From NCBI GenBank assembly GCA_023443455.1, contig JAEZUE010000103.1, positions 92,970-156,969 of the forward strand: 64,000 nucleotides of DNA, in the 5' to 3' direction. Within the stretch, counting starts at the first letter, position 1. Each line of letters starts with the position of its first letter. The stretch is from Verrucomicrobiota bacterium (lineage in GTDB: Bacteria > Verrucomicrobiota > Verrucomicrobiia > Opitutales > Opitutaceae). Shown here piece after piece: positions 52,936-60,251 of this stretch. The position numbers and the translations under genes were made by a program. Below the pieces are notes generated by a model, which was not told the origin of the DNA, did not search any database, and saw nothing but the letters and a program-made list of their open reading frames with translations.

Positions 52936-52946
52936 ATGCTAACAAT
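52936..52946 (-). promoter_or_regulatory. Recurrent ATTGTTAGCAT motif upstream of transketolase
   Basis: The minus strand reads ATTGTTAGCAT, 81 bp before the transketolase start, identical to the word at 10086. Both are preceded by a GTGCG. It is a possible promoter element. Confidence 0.4.
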
Positions 52947-52975
52947 GGCGCACGGCCGCACCGCACGCGCCGGAC

Positions 52976-53003
52976 AAAAAAAAGGCGGGCCCGAGGGCCC
53001 GCC
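52976..53003 (-). terminator. Rho-independent terminator of rpsP-trmD-rplS
   Basis: On the minus strand GGCGGGCCC pairs with GGGCCCGCC across a 2-base loop and is followed by eight T residues. It stands 26 bp beyond the rplS stop. Confidence 0.93.
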
Positions 53004-53029
53004 GCGAATGCTTTGGCAGGGAAACGGGA

Positions 53030-53395
53030 TCAGGCCTTGGCGTCGACCACGCGCTTCTCCTTCACCTGCACGGCCTTCTTGCCCACGCGCTTGCGCAGGT
53101 AGTAGAGGCGGGCGCGCATCGGCTGCGACACGCGGTCGATCTCGATCTTGTCGATCATCGGCGAGTTCACCGGGAAGACGCGCTCGACGCCCTCTCCGTA
53201 GGAAATGCGGCGCACGGTGAAGGTCTCGTGGATGCCATGACCCTTGCGGGCGATGACGATACCGGCATAGACCTGAATACGCTCTTTGTCGCCTTCACGG
53301 ACCTTGTTGTGGACACGGACGCCGTCGCCGACCTTGAAAGCCGGGAGATCGGTTTTGATCTGCTGAGCCGTGATTTCCTTGATGATGGGATTCAT
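53030..53395 (-). CDS. rplS: 50S ribosomal protein L19
   Basis: 121 residues, normal size. It has PAFKVGDGVRVHNKVREGDKERIQVYAGIVIARKGHG, TFTVRRISYGEGVERVFPVNSP and RAKLYYLRKRVGKKA-type C-terminus (here RARLYYLRKRVGKKAVQVKEKRVV). L19 sits at the subunit interface. Its ATG overlaps the trmD stop by four bases (ATGA), so it is translationally coupled. It is the last gene of rpsP-trmD-rplS, which ends at a clear terminator. Confidence 0.98.
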   Translation of the reverse strand: MNPIIKEITAQQIKTDLPAFKVGDGVRVHNKVREGDKERIQVYAGIVIARKGHGIHETFTVRRISYGEGVERVFPVNSPMIDKIEIDRVSQPMRARLYYLRKRVGKKAVQVKEKRVVDAKA

Positions 53396-54069
53396 GACTT
53401 GTTCCTGAGTAAATCTGGTCTGACTTGGGTGGTTTTCGCGAGCCTCATCTCGTGTCGCCACCGCTCGATTGCAGCATGGTTTCCGGAGAGAAGGACGTCC
53501 GGTACGACCATGCCGCGGAACTCCGCGGGACGTGTGAACTGAGGAAAATCGAGCAGGTTGTTGTTGAAGGATTCGTGCGTCAACGAGTTTTCGTCGCCCA
53601 AAACACCGGGAATGTTTCGCACGATCGCGTCGACCAGCACCGCCGCGGCGATCGTGCCGTTGGTGAGCACGTAGTCGCCGATGCTGATCTCCTGATCGAT
53701 CACGCAATCGCGCACACGTTGGTCGACTCCTTCATAGTGGCCGCTGAGCAGGATCAGGTGCGGGAGCTGCGCCAGCTCCACGACCAGTTTCTGGGTGAGC
53801 GGTTCGCCGTCGGGCGTAAGAAAAATCCGGCGACAACCGGGCCGGGTCAGCTCCTCCATCGCCGCGAAGATCGGCTCCGGCTTGAGCACCATGCCCGCCC
53901 CGCCCCCGAACGGCCGGTCGTCGGCCGTCTGGTGCTTGTTGGTCGCCCAGTCGCGCAGATTGTGCACGACGATCTCCGCCAGCTTCGCCTCGAGCGCACG
54001 GCCGATGATGCTCTCGGACAGGAAGCCGTCGAGCATGGGCGGGAAGAGCGTGAGGATGTCGAAGCGCAC
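53392..54069 (-). CDS. trmD: tRNA (guanine37-N1)-methyltransferase
   Basis: 225 residues, typical TrmD. It starts MRFDILTLFPPMLDGFLSESIIGRA and has HQTADDRPFGGGAGMVLKPEPI, the trefoil-knot SAM region LILLSGHYEGVDQRVRD and SIGDYVLTNGTIAAAVLVDAIVRNIPGVLG. It adds a methyl group to G37 beside the anticodon and prevents frameshifts. It lies between rpsP and rplS without the usual rimM gene. Confidence 0.98.
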   Translation of the reverse strand: MRFDILTLFPPMLDGFLSESIIGRALEAKLAEIVVHNLRDWATNKHQTADDRPFGGGAGMVLKPEPIFAAMEELTRPGCRRIFLTPDGEPLTQKLVVELAQLPHLILLSGHYEGVDQRVRDCVIDQEISIGDYVLTNGTIAAAVLVDAIVRNIPGVLGDENSLTHESFNNNLLDFPQFTRPAEFRGMVVPDVLLSGNHAAIERWRHEMRLAKTTQVRPDLLRNKS

Positions 54070-54170
54070 GGGCGGGCTGCGGCGGGAACGGAAACGGCGA
54101 GGGATGTAGAAACGAGAAATCGCCGGCCCCGAGGGACACGGCGATCTCGGAAGTGGTGGCTGGCGACGCC

Positions 54171-54428
54171 TCAGGAGGCGGCGGCCACGGCACGCTTCGC
54201 GCGCTTGTAGAGGCCGTTCACCGTGTCGGTCGGCTTCGCGCCGTTCTTGAGCCAGTACTCGTAACGCTCGACGTCGAGCTTGAGCTGCTCGTCCTTGGAG
54301 CGGGGATTGTATTGACCGATCTGCTCGACGGCGGCGCCATCGCGGCGGGAACGCGCTTCGGCCACGGCCACGCGATAGATCGGGTTGTGCGTCGAGCCGA
54401 CGCGGGTCAGACGGATTTTCAGTGCCAT
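54171..54428 (-). CDS. rpsP: 30S ribosomal protein S16
   Basis: 85 residues. MALKIRLTRVGSTHNPIYRVAVAEARSRRDGAAVEQIGQYNP is a full-length S16 core; the rest, VERYEYWLKNGAKPTDTV, is the family helix and turn. The start at 54428 is the natural one. It is first in the rpsP-trmD-rplS run; the 101 bp between its stop and trmD contain no gene. Confidence 0.97.
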   Translation of the reverse strand: MALKIRLTRVGSTHNPIYRVAVAEARSRRDGAAVEQIGQYNPRSKDEQLKLDVERYEYWLKNGAKPTDTVNGLYKRAKRAVAAAS

Positions 54429-54544
54429 ACTAGGAGAAAGTCGGAGAGCGTTTCGGAGAGGTTCCGGAAAATGGAAACGGCGAGTTCGCAGTCGAAGAAT
54501 CCTCTTGTCAAGCCACATCCCGGCCGGTGCAGTCCGACCTCTTT

Positions 54545-55645
54545 ATGAAAGCCGGTATCGTCGGTCTCCCCAACGTGGGCAAGTCCACGCTCTTCAACGC
54601 CCTCACTCGCTCCCGCAAGGCCGAGGCGGCCAACTATCCGTTCTGCACGATCGACCCGAATGTCGGCGTCGTCACCGTGCCCGACGATCGCATGTATGTG
54701 CTCCAACAGATCGCCAAGACCAAGGTGGTCGTGCCCGCCGCCATCGAATTCGTCGACATCGCCGGCCTCGTCGCCGGTGCCAGCAAGGGCGAAGGCCTCG
54801 GCAACCAGTTCCTCGCCAACATCCGCGAGGTCGACGCCGTCGTCGAGGTCGTACGCTGCTTCGAGGACGCCGACGTCGTCCACACCATGGGCAGCGTCGA
54901 CCCCGTGCGCGACATCGAGGTGATCACCACCGAGCTCGTGCTCGCCGACCTCGACGCCGTCCAGAAGCGCCTCGACAAGACCATCAAGAAGGCGCGTAGC
55001 GGCGACAAGGATGCACAGGCCGAGGTCGCGCTCCTCGAGAAGCTCCTCCCCCACCTCAACGCCGGCAAGACCGCCAACGTGCTCGAGCTCTCCGACGACG
55101 AGCGCAAGCAGATGCGCCTCTTCCAGCTCCTCACCGCCAAGCCCGTGCTCTTCGCCTGCAACGTCGCCGAGGCCGACCTCGCCACCGCCGAGGAAAATCC
55201 CTTCGTCAAACAGGTCGCCGAATACGTCGCCCACCACCACGACGCCGCCTACGTGCCGATCTCCGCGCGCATCGAGGCCGAACTCATCGACCTCCAGCCC
55301 GCAGAGGCCAAGGAATTCCTCAACGACCTCGGCGTCGCCGACTCCGGCGTCTCCGCCCTCATCCGCGCCAGCTACGCCCTGCTCGGCCTCGAGACCTACT
55401 TCACCGCCGGCGAAAAGGAGGTCCGCGCCTGGACCATCCCCGTCGGCACCAAGGCCCCCCAGGCCGCCGGCGTCATCCACACCGATTTCGAGAAGGGCTT
55501 CATCAAGGCCGAAGTCGTCTCCTACAAGGACCTCGTCGAACTCGGCAGCACCGCCGCCGCGCGCGAGGCCGGCAAGTACCGCCTCGAGGGCAAGGAGTAC
55601 GTCTTCAAGGACGGCGACGTCGCCCTCTTCCGCTTCGCCAACTGA
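54545..55645 (+). CDS. ychF: YchF/OLA1-family nucleotide-binding ATPase
   Basis: 366 residues. G1 loop GLPNVGKST, switch region DIAGLVAGASKGEGLGNQFL, the ATP-type G4 motif NVAE in FACNVAEADL (replacing NKxD of GTPases) and a C-terminal TGS domain (YFTAGEKEVRAWTIPVGTKAPQAAGVIHTDFEKGFIKAEVVSY). YchF prefers ATP and is linked to ribosome and stress regulation. The ATG at 54545 (MKAGIVGLPN) is the family start. A REP hairpin and a terminator follow. Confidence 0.97.
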   Translation: MKAGIVGLPNVGKSTLFNALTRSRKAEAANYPFCTIDPNVGVVTVPDDRMYVLQQIAKTKVVVPAAIEFVDIAGLVAGASKGEGLGNQFLANIREVDAVVEVVRCFEDADVVHTMGSVDPVRDIEVITTELVLADLDAVQKRLDKTIKKARSGDKDAQAEVALLEKLLPHLNAGKTANVLELSDDERKQMRLFQLLTAKPVLFACNVAEADLATAEENPFVKQVAEYVAHHHDAAYVPISARIEAELIDLQPAEAKEFLNDLGVADSGVSALIRASYALLGLETYFTAGEKEVRAWTIPVGTKAPQAAGVIHTDFEKGFIKAEVVSYKDLVELGSTAAAREAGKYRLEGKEYVFKDGDVALFRFAN

Positions 55646-55652
55646 GCGAACC

Positions 55653-55677
55653 GTAGGAGCCTGCTCGCAGGCGATCC
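55653..55677. repeat. REP-like hairpin, GTAG-headed (family E)
   Basis: GTAGGAGCCTGCTCGCAGG followed by CGATCC contains the stem GCCTGC/GCAGGC with a 2-base loop. The shape GTAGGAG-stem-CGATC is like the REP sequences of Pseudomonas, which begin GTAGGAGC. Confidence 0.65.
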
Positions 55678-55686
55678 GCAATCTTC

Positions 55687-55714
55687 GGCCGGAGCCCCAC
55701 CGCTCCGGCCTTTT
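55687..55714 (+). terminator. Rho-independent terminator after ychF
   Basis: GGCCGGAGC (55687-55695) pairs with GCTCCGGCC (55702-55710), followed by TTTT. Confidence 0.9.
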
Positions 55715-55811
55715 GCTGCACGGGCATCGCATCAGCCGCCCTCGCAACTCGCGCCCATCCGCGCTTGCCGGTTGAAAACACCGCCCGGCCCCGCTTACTG
55801 GCGGGCAATCC

Positions 55812-56555
55812 ATGACCCACCTGCGAGTCCCCCCGAGCCTCGGCGCTACCACCGCCGCCCTCGCCGTCCTTCTCCTCGCCGGTTGCAGCAAGGAGCCCGT
55901 GCGCTCCTACCGCACCGCCAAGGAGCCGCTCCCGCCGGCCGAGACCGCCGATCCCCACGCCGGCCACAACCACCAGGCCGAGCTGCCTCCCGACCACCCG
56001 CCGATCGGCGCGGGCGGCCTGCCCATGACGCTGCCCGACGGCACCACGCTCCCCGCAGGGCATCCACCGATCGGTGACACCACCATGGCCCCACCCGCGG
56101 CCGGCGCACCGGCCGCCGCGACCGCCGGCACCGACTCCCTCGTCTGGGCCGCGCCCGACCACTGGCTCGCGAAACCGCTCGGCCCCATGCGCCGCGGCAG
56201 TTTCACCCCGAAGAACGAACACGGCGACGCCGACTGCTCCATCTTCGTCTTCCCCGCCGCCACCAATCCCCTGCTCGCAAACATCAACCGCTGGCGCGGC
56301 CAGATCGGCCTGCCGAACCTCTCCGAGGCCCAGCTCCCGGCCGAGACCTCCGTGCTCGAAAACTCGGGACTGAGCTTCACCGTCGTCGACATGCTCGGCC
56401 AGCAGGGCGGCAACCCCACCCGCGTGCTCGGCGCCATCCTCTACCGCGGCGACGAAGCGTGGTTCTTCAAGCTCGGTGGTCCCGACGCGACCGTCGCCGC
56501 CGAGAAGTCCGCCTTCCTCGACTTCCTGCGCACCGTCCACCCCGCCACCCCCTGA
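55812..56555 (+). CDS. Hypothetical lipoprotein upstream of cytochrome c assembly genes
   Basis: 247 residues. The signal ends with lipobox LLAGC (Cys25). The next part is low-complexity and His/Pro-rich: DPHAGHNHQAELPPDHPPIGAGG and later LPAGHPPIGDTT, with a HPPIG pair and several histidines that could bind a metal. The C-terminal region (about 110-245, SLVWAAPDHWLAKPLGPMRRGSFTP to AWFFKLGGPDATVAAEKSAFLDFLRTV) is a folded domain I do not recognise by name. It ends 1 bp before the ResB-like start, so it is almost certainly in the cytochrome c operon and may help heme or copper handling. Confidence 0.7.
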   Translation: MTHLRVPPSLGATTAALAVLLLAGCSKEPVRSYRTAKEPLPPAETADPHAGHNHQAELPPDHPPIGAGGLPMTLPDGTTLPAGHPPIGDTTMAPPAAGAPAAATAGTDSLVWAAPDHWLAKPLGPMRRGSFTPKNEHGDADCSIFVFPAATNPLLANINRWRGQIGLPNLSEAQLPAETSVLENSGLSFTVVDMLGQQGGNPTRVLGAILYRGDEAWFFKLGGPDATVAAEKSAFLDFLRTVHPATP

Positions 56556-56556
56556 T

Positions 56557-57717
56557 ATGCGCGCCCTCTTCGTTTCCGCGGTCGAGCGCCTTGCCTCGCT
56601 CCGCCTCGCCGTCGTCCTGCTCGTGCTCGGCATGGTCCTGGTGGTCATCGCCACGCTCGACCAGGTCAACCTCGGCATCTGGGCCGTGCAGGAGAAATAC
56701 TTCCGCTCGTTCCTCGTCTTCCAGGAGCTCCCCGGCACCGGCGTCGCGATCCCCTTCTTCCCCGGCGGCTACCTCATCGGCGGCGTCCTCCTGGCCAATC
56801 TGCTCTGCGCCCAGTTCCTCCATTTCCGCCTCACCTGGCGCAACTGCGGCCTGCACCTCACCCACTTCGGCCTCATCCTCCTGCTCGTCGGCGAACTCGT
56901 CACCGGACTCTTCTCGGAAGAGAGCAACCTGACCTTGGATACCGGCGCCACCCGCAACTACGCCGAATCCACCTTCGACACCGAGCTGGCGATCGTCGAC
57001 GCCACCGACCCGGCCTTCGACCAGGTCTGGGCCGTGCCGACCGACCGCCTCGCCGCCCGCAACCCCATCCCGCTGCCCGGCGGCGAGCTCATCGTGCAAG
57101 CCCTCGAGTTCCACCCCAACGCCCAGCTCTTCTGGCGCGAGCAGGCGCCCAACGCCCCCGCCCTGCCCGCCACCTTCGGCCTCGGCACGCGCCTCGCGCT
57201 CCAGCCCCTTCCGATCACCCGCCGCCCCAACGAGGAGAACATGCCCACCGCCCTCGTCGAACTGCGCGCTCCCGCCGGCGTCGTCGGCACCGCATTGGTG
57301 AGCCTCCAGATCGGCGACCCCCAGATCATCGAGCACGGCGGGCGCACCTACACCGTCGCCCTGCGCCGCGCCCGCACCTACTTCGACTTCGCGCTCACGC
57401 TCCTCGAGTTCCGCCACGACAAATACCCCGGCACCGAGATCCCGCGGAACTTCTCCAGCGAGGTCCGCCTGCGCACCGCCGACGGCTCCGAGGAGCGCGC
57501 AGTGCGCATCTTCATGAACAACCCGCTGCGCTACGGCGGCTACACCTTCTACCAGGCCGGCTTCCAGAACAACGACCGCACCTCCATCCTCCAGGTCGTG
57601 AAAAACCCGGCACGCCACATCCCCTACCTCGCCTGCCTCCTGTCCGGCCTCGGCCTCACCGTCCATTTCCTCATCTCCCTGGTCGGTTTCCTCGCCCGCC
57701 GCCGCACCCACGCCTGA
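56557..57717 (+). CDS. ResB/CcsB-like cytochrome c biogenesis protein
   Basis: 386 residues. Four or so membrane helices: VERLASLRLAVVLLVLGMVLVVIATLDQ at the N-terminus, GGYLIGGVLLANLLCAQFLHF, LHLTHFGLILLLVGELVTGLF and a final one (PYLACLLSGLGLTVHFLISLVGFL). A large periplasmic loop, with NPLRYGGYTFYQAGFQ near its end, fits the ResB family. ResB with CcsA forms system II cytochrome c synthase, moving heme across the membrane to apocytochrome. The start overlaps the preceding lipoprotein reading closely, and the CcsA-like gene follows by 12 bp. Confidence 0.9.
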   Translation: MRALFVSAVERLASLRLAVVLLVLGMVLVVIATLDQVNLGIWAVQEKYFRSFLVFQELPGTGVAIPFFPGGYLIGGVLLANLLCAQFLHFRLTWRNCGLHLTHFGLILLLVGELVTGLFSEESNLTLDTGATRNYAESTFDTELAIVDATDPAFDQVWAVPTDRLAARNPIPLPGGELIVQALEFHPNAQLFWREQAPNAPALPATFGLGTRLALQPLPITRRPNEENMPTALVELRAPAGVVGTALVSLQIGDPQIIEHGGRTYTVALRRARTYFDFALTLLEFRHDKYPGTEIPRNFSSEVRLRTADGSEERAVRIFMNNPLRYGGYTFYQAGFQNNDRTSILQVVKNPARHIPYLACLLSGLGLTVHFLISLVGFLARRRTHA

Positions 57718-57729
57718 GCCGCCTCCCCG

Positions 57730-59583
57730 ATGAAACGCTTCCTCCCCCTCGTCGTCGGCCTGCTGACCCTCCTCTTCGTCGCCAACTCCCTGCGACTCCC
57801 GTCCAACGCGACCGCCTTCGACACCGAGGGCTTCGCCCGCCTCCCCGTCCTGCTCAACGGCCGCCTCAAGCCGATCGACACCGTCGCCCGCACCTCCCTG
57901 CTGCTCCTCCAGAACCGCCAACCGGTCAAGACCCCCGACGGCACATCGCTCACCCCGAGCCAGTGGCTGCTCGACGCCCTCTTCCGCCCCGACATCGCCG
58001 ACACCTACCAGACCTTCCGCATCGACAACAACGAGGTGCTCGCCCTCCTGCGCCTCTCCACCGACGACGGCCAAGGCGGCGTGCGCTTCTCCTTCGACCA
58101 GATCGAGCCGCAGGTCGACGCCCTCGAGCAGCAGTTCGAACGCGCCGTGCAGATCGAGTCCGGCCAGCGCACCGCCTTCGAACGCGAGATCGTGAAACTG
58201 CGCGAACGGCTCATCCACTACATCGGCCTGCGCTTCAGCCTCAACCTGCCCCAGTCCGACGATTTCGCCGCCACCGTCGCCCGCTTCGAGGCCGACCTCC
58301 CGCGCGCCCTCGCGATCGTCCGCGACAAACAGGAGACACTCCCGGAAAACCAGCCGCTGCTCTCCTCGCTGGCCGACCAGAAACGCGCCTTCGACTTCCT
58401 CGCCTCCCGCGGCCGGCTGCTCGCCATCCCGCCACCGCCCGCCGTCGCCGACATCAACGCCTGGTCGAGCCTCGGCGACTCCCTGCTCTCCTCCTTCGCC
58501 ACCGGCGTGGTCGCGCAACCGGTCCGCGACTACGCCGCCCTCGGCCGCGCCTGGCGCACCCAGGACGCCACCTCCTTCGGCGAGGCCGTCGGCGCGCTGC
58601 ACGAACACCTCACCGGCCGCACCGACCCGCGCCTGCCGCGCACCGCCCTCGAGTTCCTCTTCAACCACGCGCAGCCCTTCTACAACGCCTCGATCCTCTA
58701 CGTGCTCGCCGCGCTCGTCGCCTTCGTCTCCTGGCTCGTGTCGCCCGCCCCCCTCGCCCGCAGCGCGCTCTCCATCGGCTTCGTCGCCTGGCTGCTCACC
58801 ACCGCCGGCATCGCCGCCCGCATGTACATCGAGGCGCGCCCGCCCGTCACCAACCTCTACTCCTCCGCCCTCTTCGTCGGCTGGGTCGGCGCAGGGCTCG
58901 CGCTGCTGCTCGAGCGCTACTTCCGCAACTCGATCGGCAACGTCGTCGCCGGTATCATCGGTTTCCTCACCCTGATCGTCGCCCACAACCTCTCGTTCAG
59001 CGGCGACACCATGGAGATGATGCGCGCCGTGCTCGACTCCAACTTCTGGCTCTCCGTCCACGTCGTCACGATCACGATGGGCTACGGCGCCTGCTTCCTC
59101 GCCGGCGTGCTCGGCTGGATCTACATCCTGCGCGGCACCCTCTCCCGCTCGCTCGACGGCCCCACCGCCGACGCCCTCGTGCGCATGGTCTACGGCTCGA
59201 TCTGCTTCGCCACGCTCTTCAGCCTCGTCGGCACGGTCACCGGCGGCATCTGGGCCGACCAGTCCTGGGGCCGCTTCTGGGGCTGGGACCCGAAGGAGAA
59301 CGGCGCGCTCGTCATCGTGCTCTGGTGCGCCGTCATCCTCCACGCCCGCTGGGGCAAGATGATCGGCGCCCGCGGCCTGATGAACCTCGCGATCTTCGGC
59401 AACAACATCACCGCCGCGAGCTGGTTCGGCGTGAACATGCTCGGCGTCGGCCTGCACAGCTACGGCTTCATGGACAAGGCCCTCGTCGGCCTCTGCGCCT
59501 GGTGGCTCCTCAACCTCGCCATCATCGGCGTCGGACTGCTCCCCCTCGCTCTCTGGCGCAGCCAGGACGCCGCCCGACGGTAG
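57730..59583 (+). CDS. ccsA: CcsA-like cytochrome c assembly protein
   Basis: 617 residues. An N-terminal signal anchor precedes a soluble region of about 300 residues, then eight membrane helices from FYNASILYVLAALVAFVSWLV onward. The WWD motif of heme-handling proteins is visible as WADQSWGRFWGWDPKENGALV, with conserved His residues in the flanking helices. This organisation, with a large N-terminal extension, is found in CcsA-like proteins of Bacteroidetes and Verrucomicrobia. It would hand heme to apocytochrome c together with the ResB-like protein. The TAG stop is part of a GTAGGCCGA REP-like sequence. Confidence 0.92.
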   Translation: MKRFLPLVVGLLTLLFVANSLRLPSNATAFDTEGFARLPVLLNGRLKPIDTVARTSLLLLQNRQPVKTPDGTSLTPSQWLLDALFRPDIADTYQTFRIDNNEVLALLRLSTDDGQGGVRFSFDQIEPQVDALEQQFERAVQIESGQRTAFEREIVKLRERLIHYIGLRFSLNLPQSDDFAATVARFEADLPRALAIVRDKQETLPENQPLLSSLADQKRAFDFLASRGRLLAIPPPPAVADINAWSSLGDSLLSSFATGVVAQPVRDYAALGRAWRTQDATSFGEAVGALHEHLTGRTDPRLPRTALEFLFNHAQPFYNASILYVLAALVAFVSWLVSPAPLARSALSIGFVAWLLTTAGIAARMYIEARPPVTNLYSSALFVGWVGAGLALLLERYFRNSIGNVVAGIIGFLTLIVAHNLSFSGDTMEMMRAVLDSNFWLSVHVVTITMGYGACFLAGVLGWIYILRGTLSRSLDGPTADALVRMVYGSICFATLFSLVGTVTGGIWADQSWGRFWGWDPKENGALVIVLWCAVILHARWGKMIGARGLMNLAIFGNNITAASWFGVNMLGVGLHSYGFMDKALVGLCAWWLLNLAIIGVGLLPLALWRSQDAARR

Positions 59584-59603
59584 GCCGAAGCGTCCCCGCT
59601 GAG

Positions 59604-60110
59604 CCGCTCCCGCTTCTATTCCCCACGCCTGCGGTGGAGGCCGGACCTCGTGTCCTAACCGTCTGGATTCAAGCCGGCCCGGCCACCCGTGGCGCAGGCG
59701 TCCCTGCCTGCGACCCTCGGCTCCGCCCGCGCCCACAGCGCAAATCCAGCGCCGCGTCTCCGCCTCCGGCATCGTCAGCCCTCGCCGGCACGGAAGCCGG
59801 CGCCACGCCCGGTCCGGCAAACAGCCGCCCACGGAAAGGCGAACTCTCCCGGTGTGCCGCTCCCGCTTCGATTCCCCACTCCTGCGGTGCGGGCCGGACC
59901 TCGCGTCCTTACCGTCTGGATTCAAGCCAGCCGGCCACCCGTGGCGCAGGCGTCCCTGCCTGTGACCCTCGGCTCCGCCCGCGCCCACGACGCGAATCCA
60001 GCGCCGCGTCTCCGCCTCCGGCATCGTCAGCCCTCGCCGGCACGGAGGCCGGCGCCACGCCCGGTCCGGCTAGCAGCCGCCCACGGTGAGGCGAACTCTC
60101 CCGCCGAGCC
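59604..60110. repeat. Two tandem copies of a ~252-bp unit containing REP family B
   Basis: Unit 1 starts near 59604 and unit 2 near 59857, with CCGCTCCCGC at each beginning. In both, GTGGCGC...GGCGCCAC REPs lie at 59689-59806 and 59941-60058. The copies differ at scattered bases. It fills most of the 668-bp gap after ccsA. I see no gene in it. Confidence 0.85.
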
Positions 60111-60148
60111 CCGTCGTGCCCCGGCTCGGCCGGGACGCCTCGCCCTAC
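60087..60148. repeat. REP-like pair, family C (copy 3)
   Basis: TGAGGCGAACTCTCCCGCCGAGCC faces a right half ending GGGACGCCTCGCCCTACC, which recalls family C at 33751 and 36834. It lies just beyond the tandem unit. Confidence 0.6.
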
Positions 60149-60251
60149 CCCGACCGCGCCATCGCCGACACCCGTTCAGAGTTCCCTGTTGAACGTTCAA
60201 TGTTCGAAGTTCGCCACCGCCGCCCACGCCGCCGCCCATGCCGGCGCCGCC

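Noticed and set aside
56467..60024. 1185-residue open frame opposite the ResB/CcsA genes
   Set aside because: Low-complexity antisense shadow; the plus-strand genes have clear motifs.
59604..60110. Possible CRISPR array because of regularly spaced repeats
   Set aside because: Only two long units, the spacers are themselves repeated, and no cas genes are present.
59689..60192. Reading frames with repeated AQASLPA and AGVPACDP peptides
   Set aside because: They are translations of the REP repeats, seen wherever family B occurs, not proteins.
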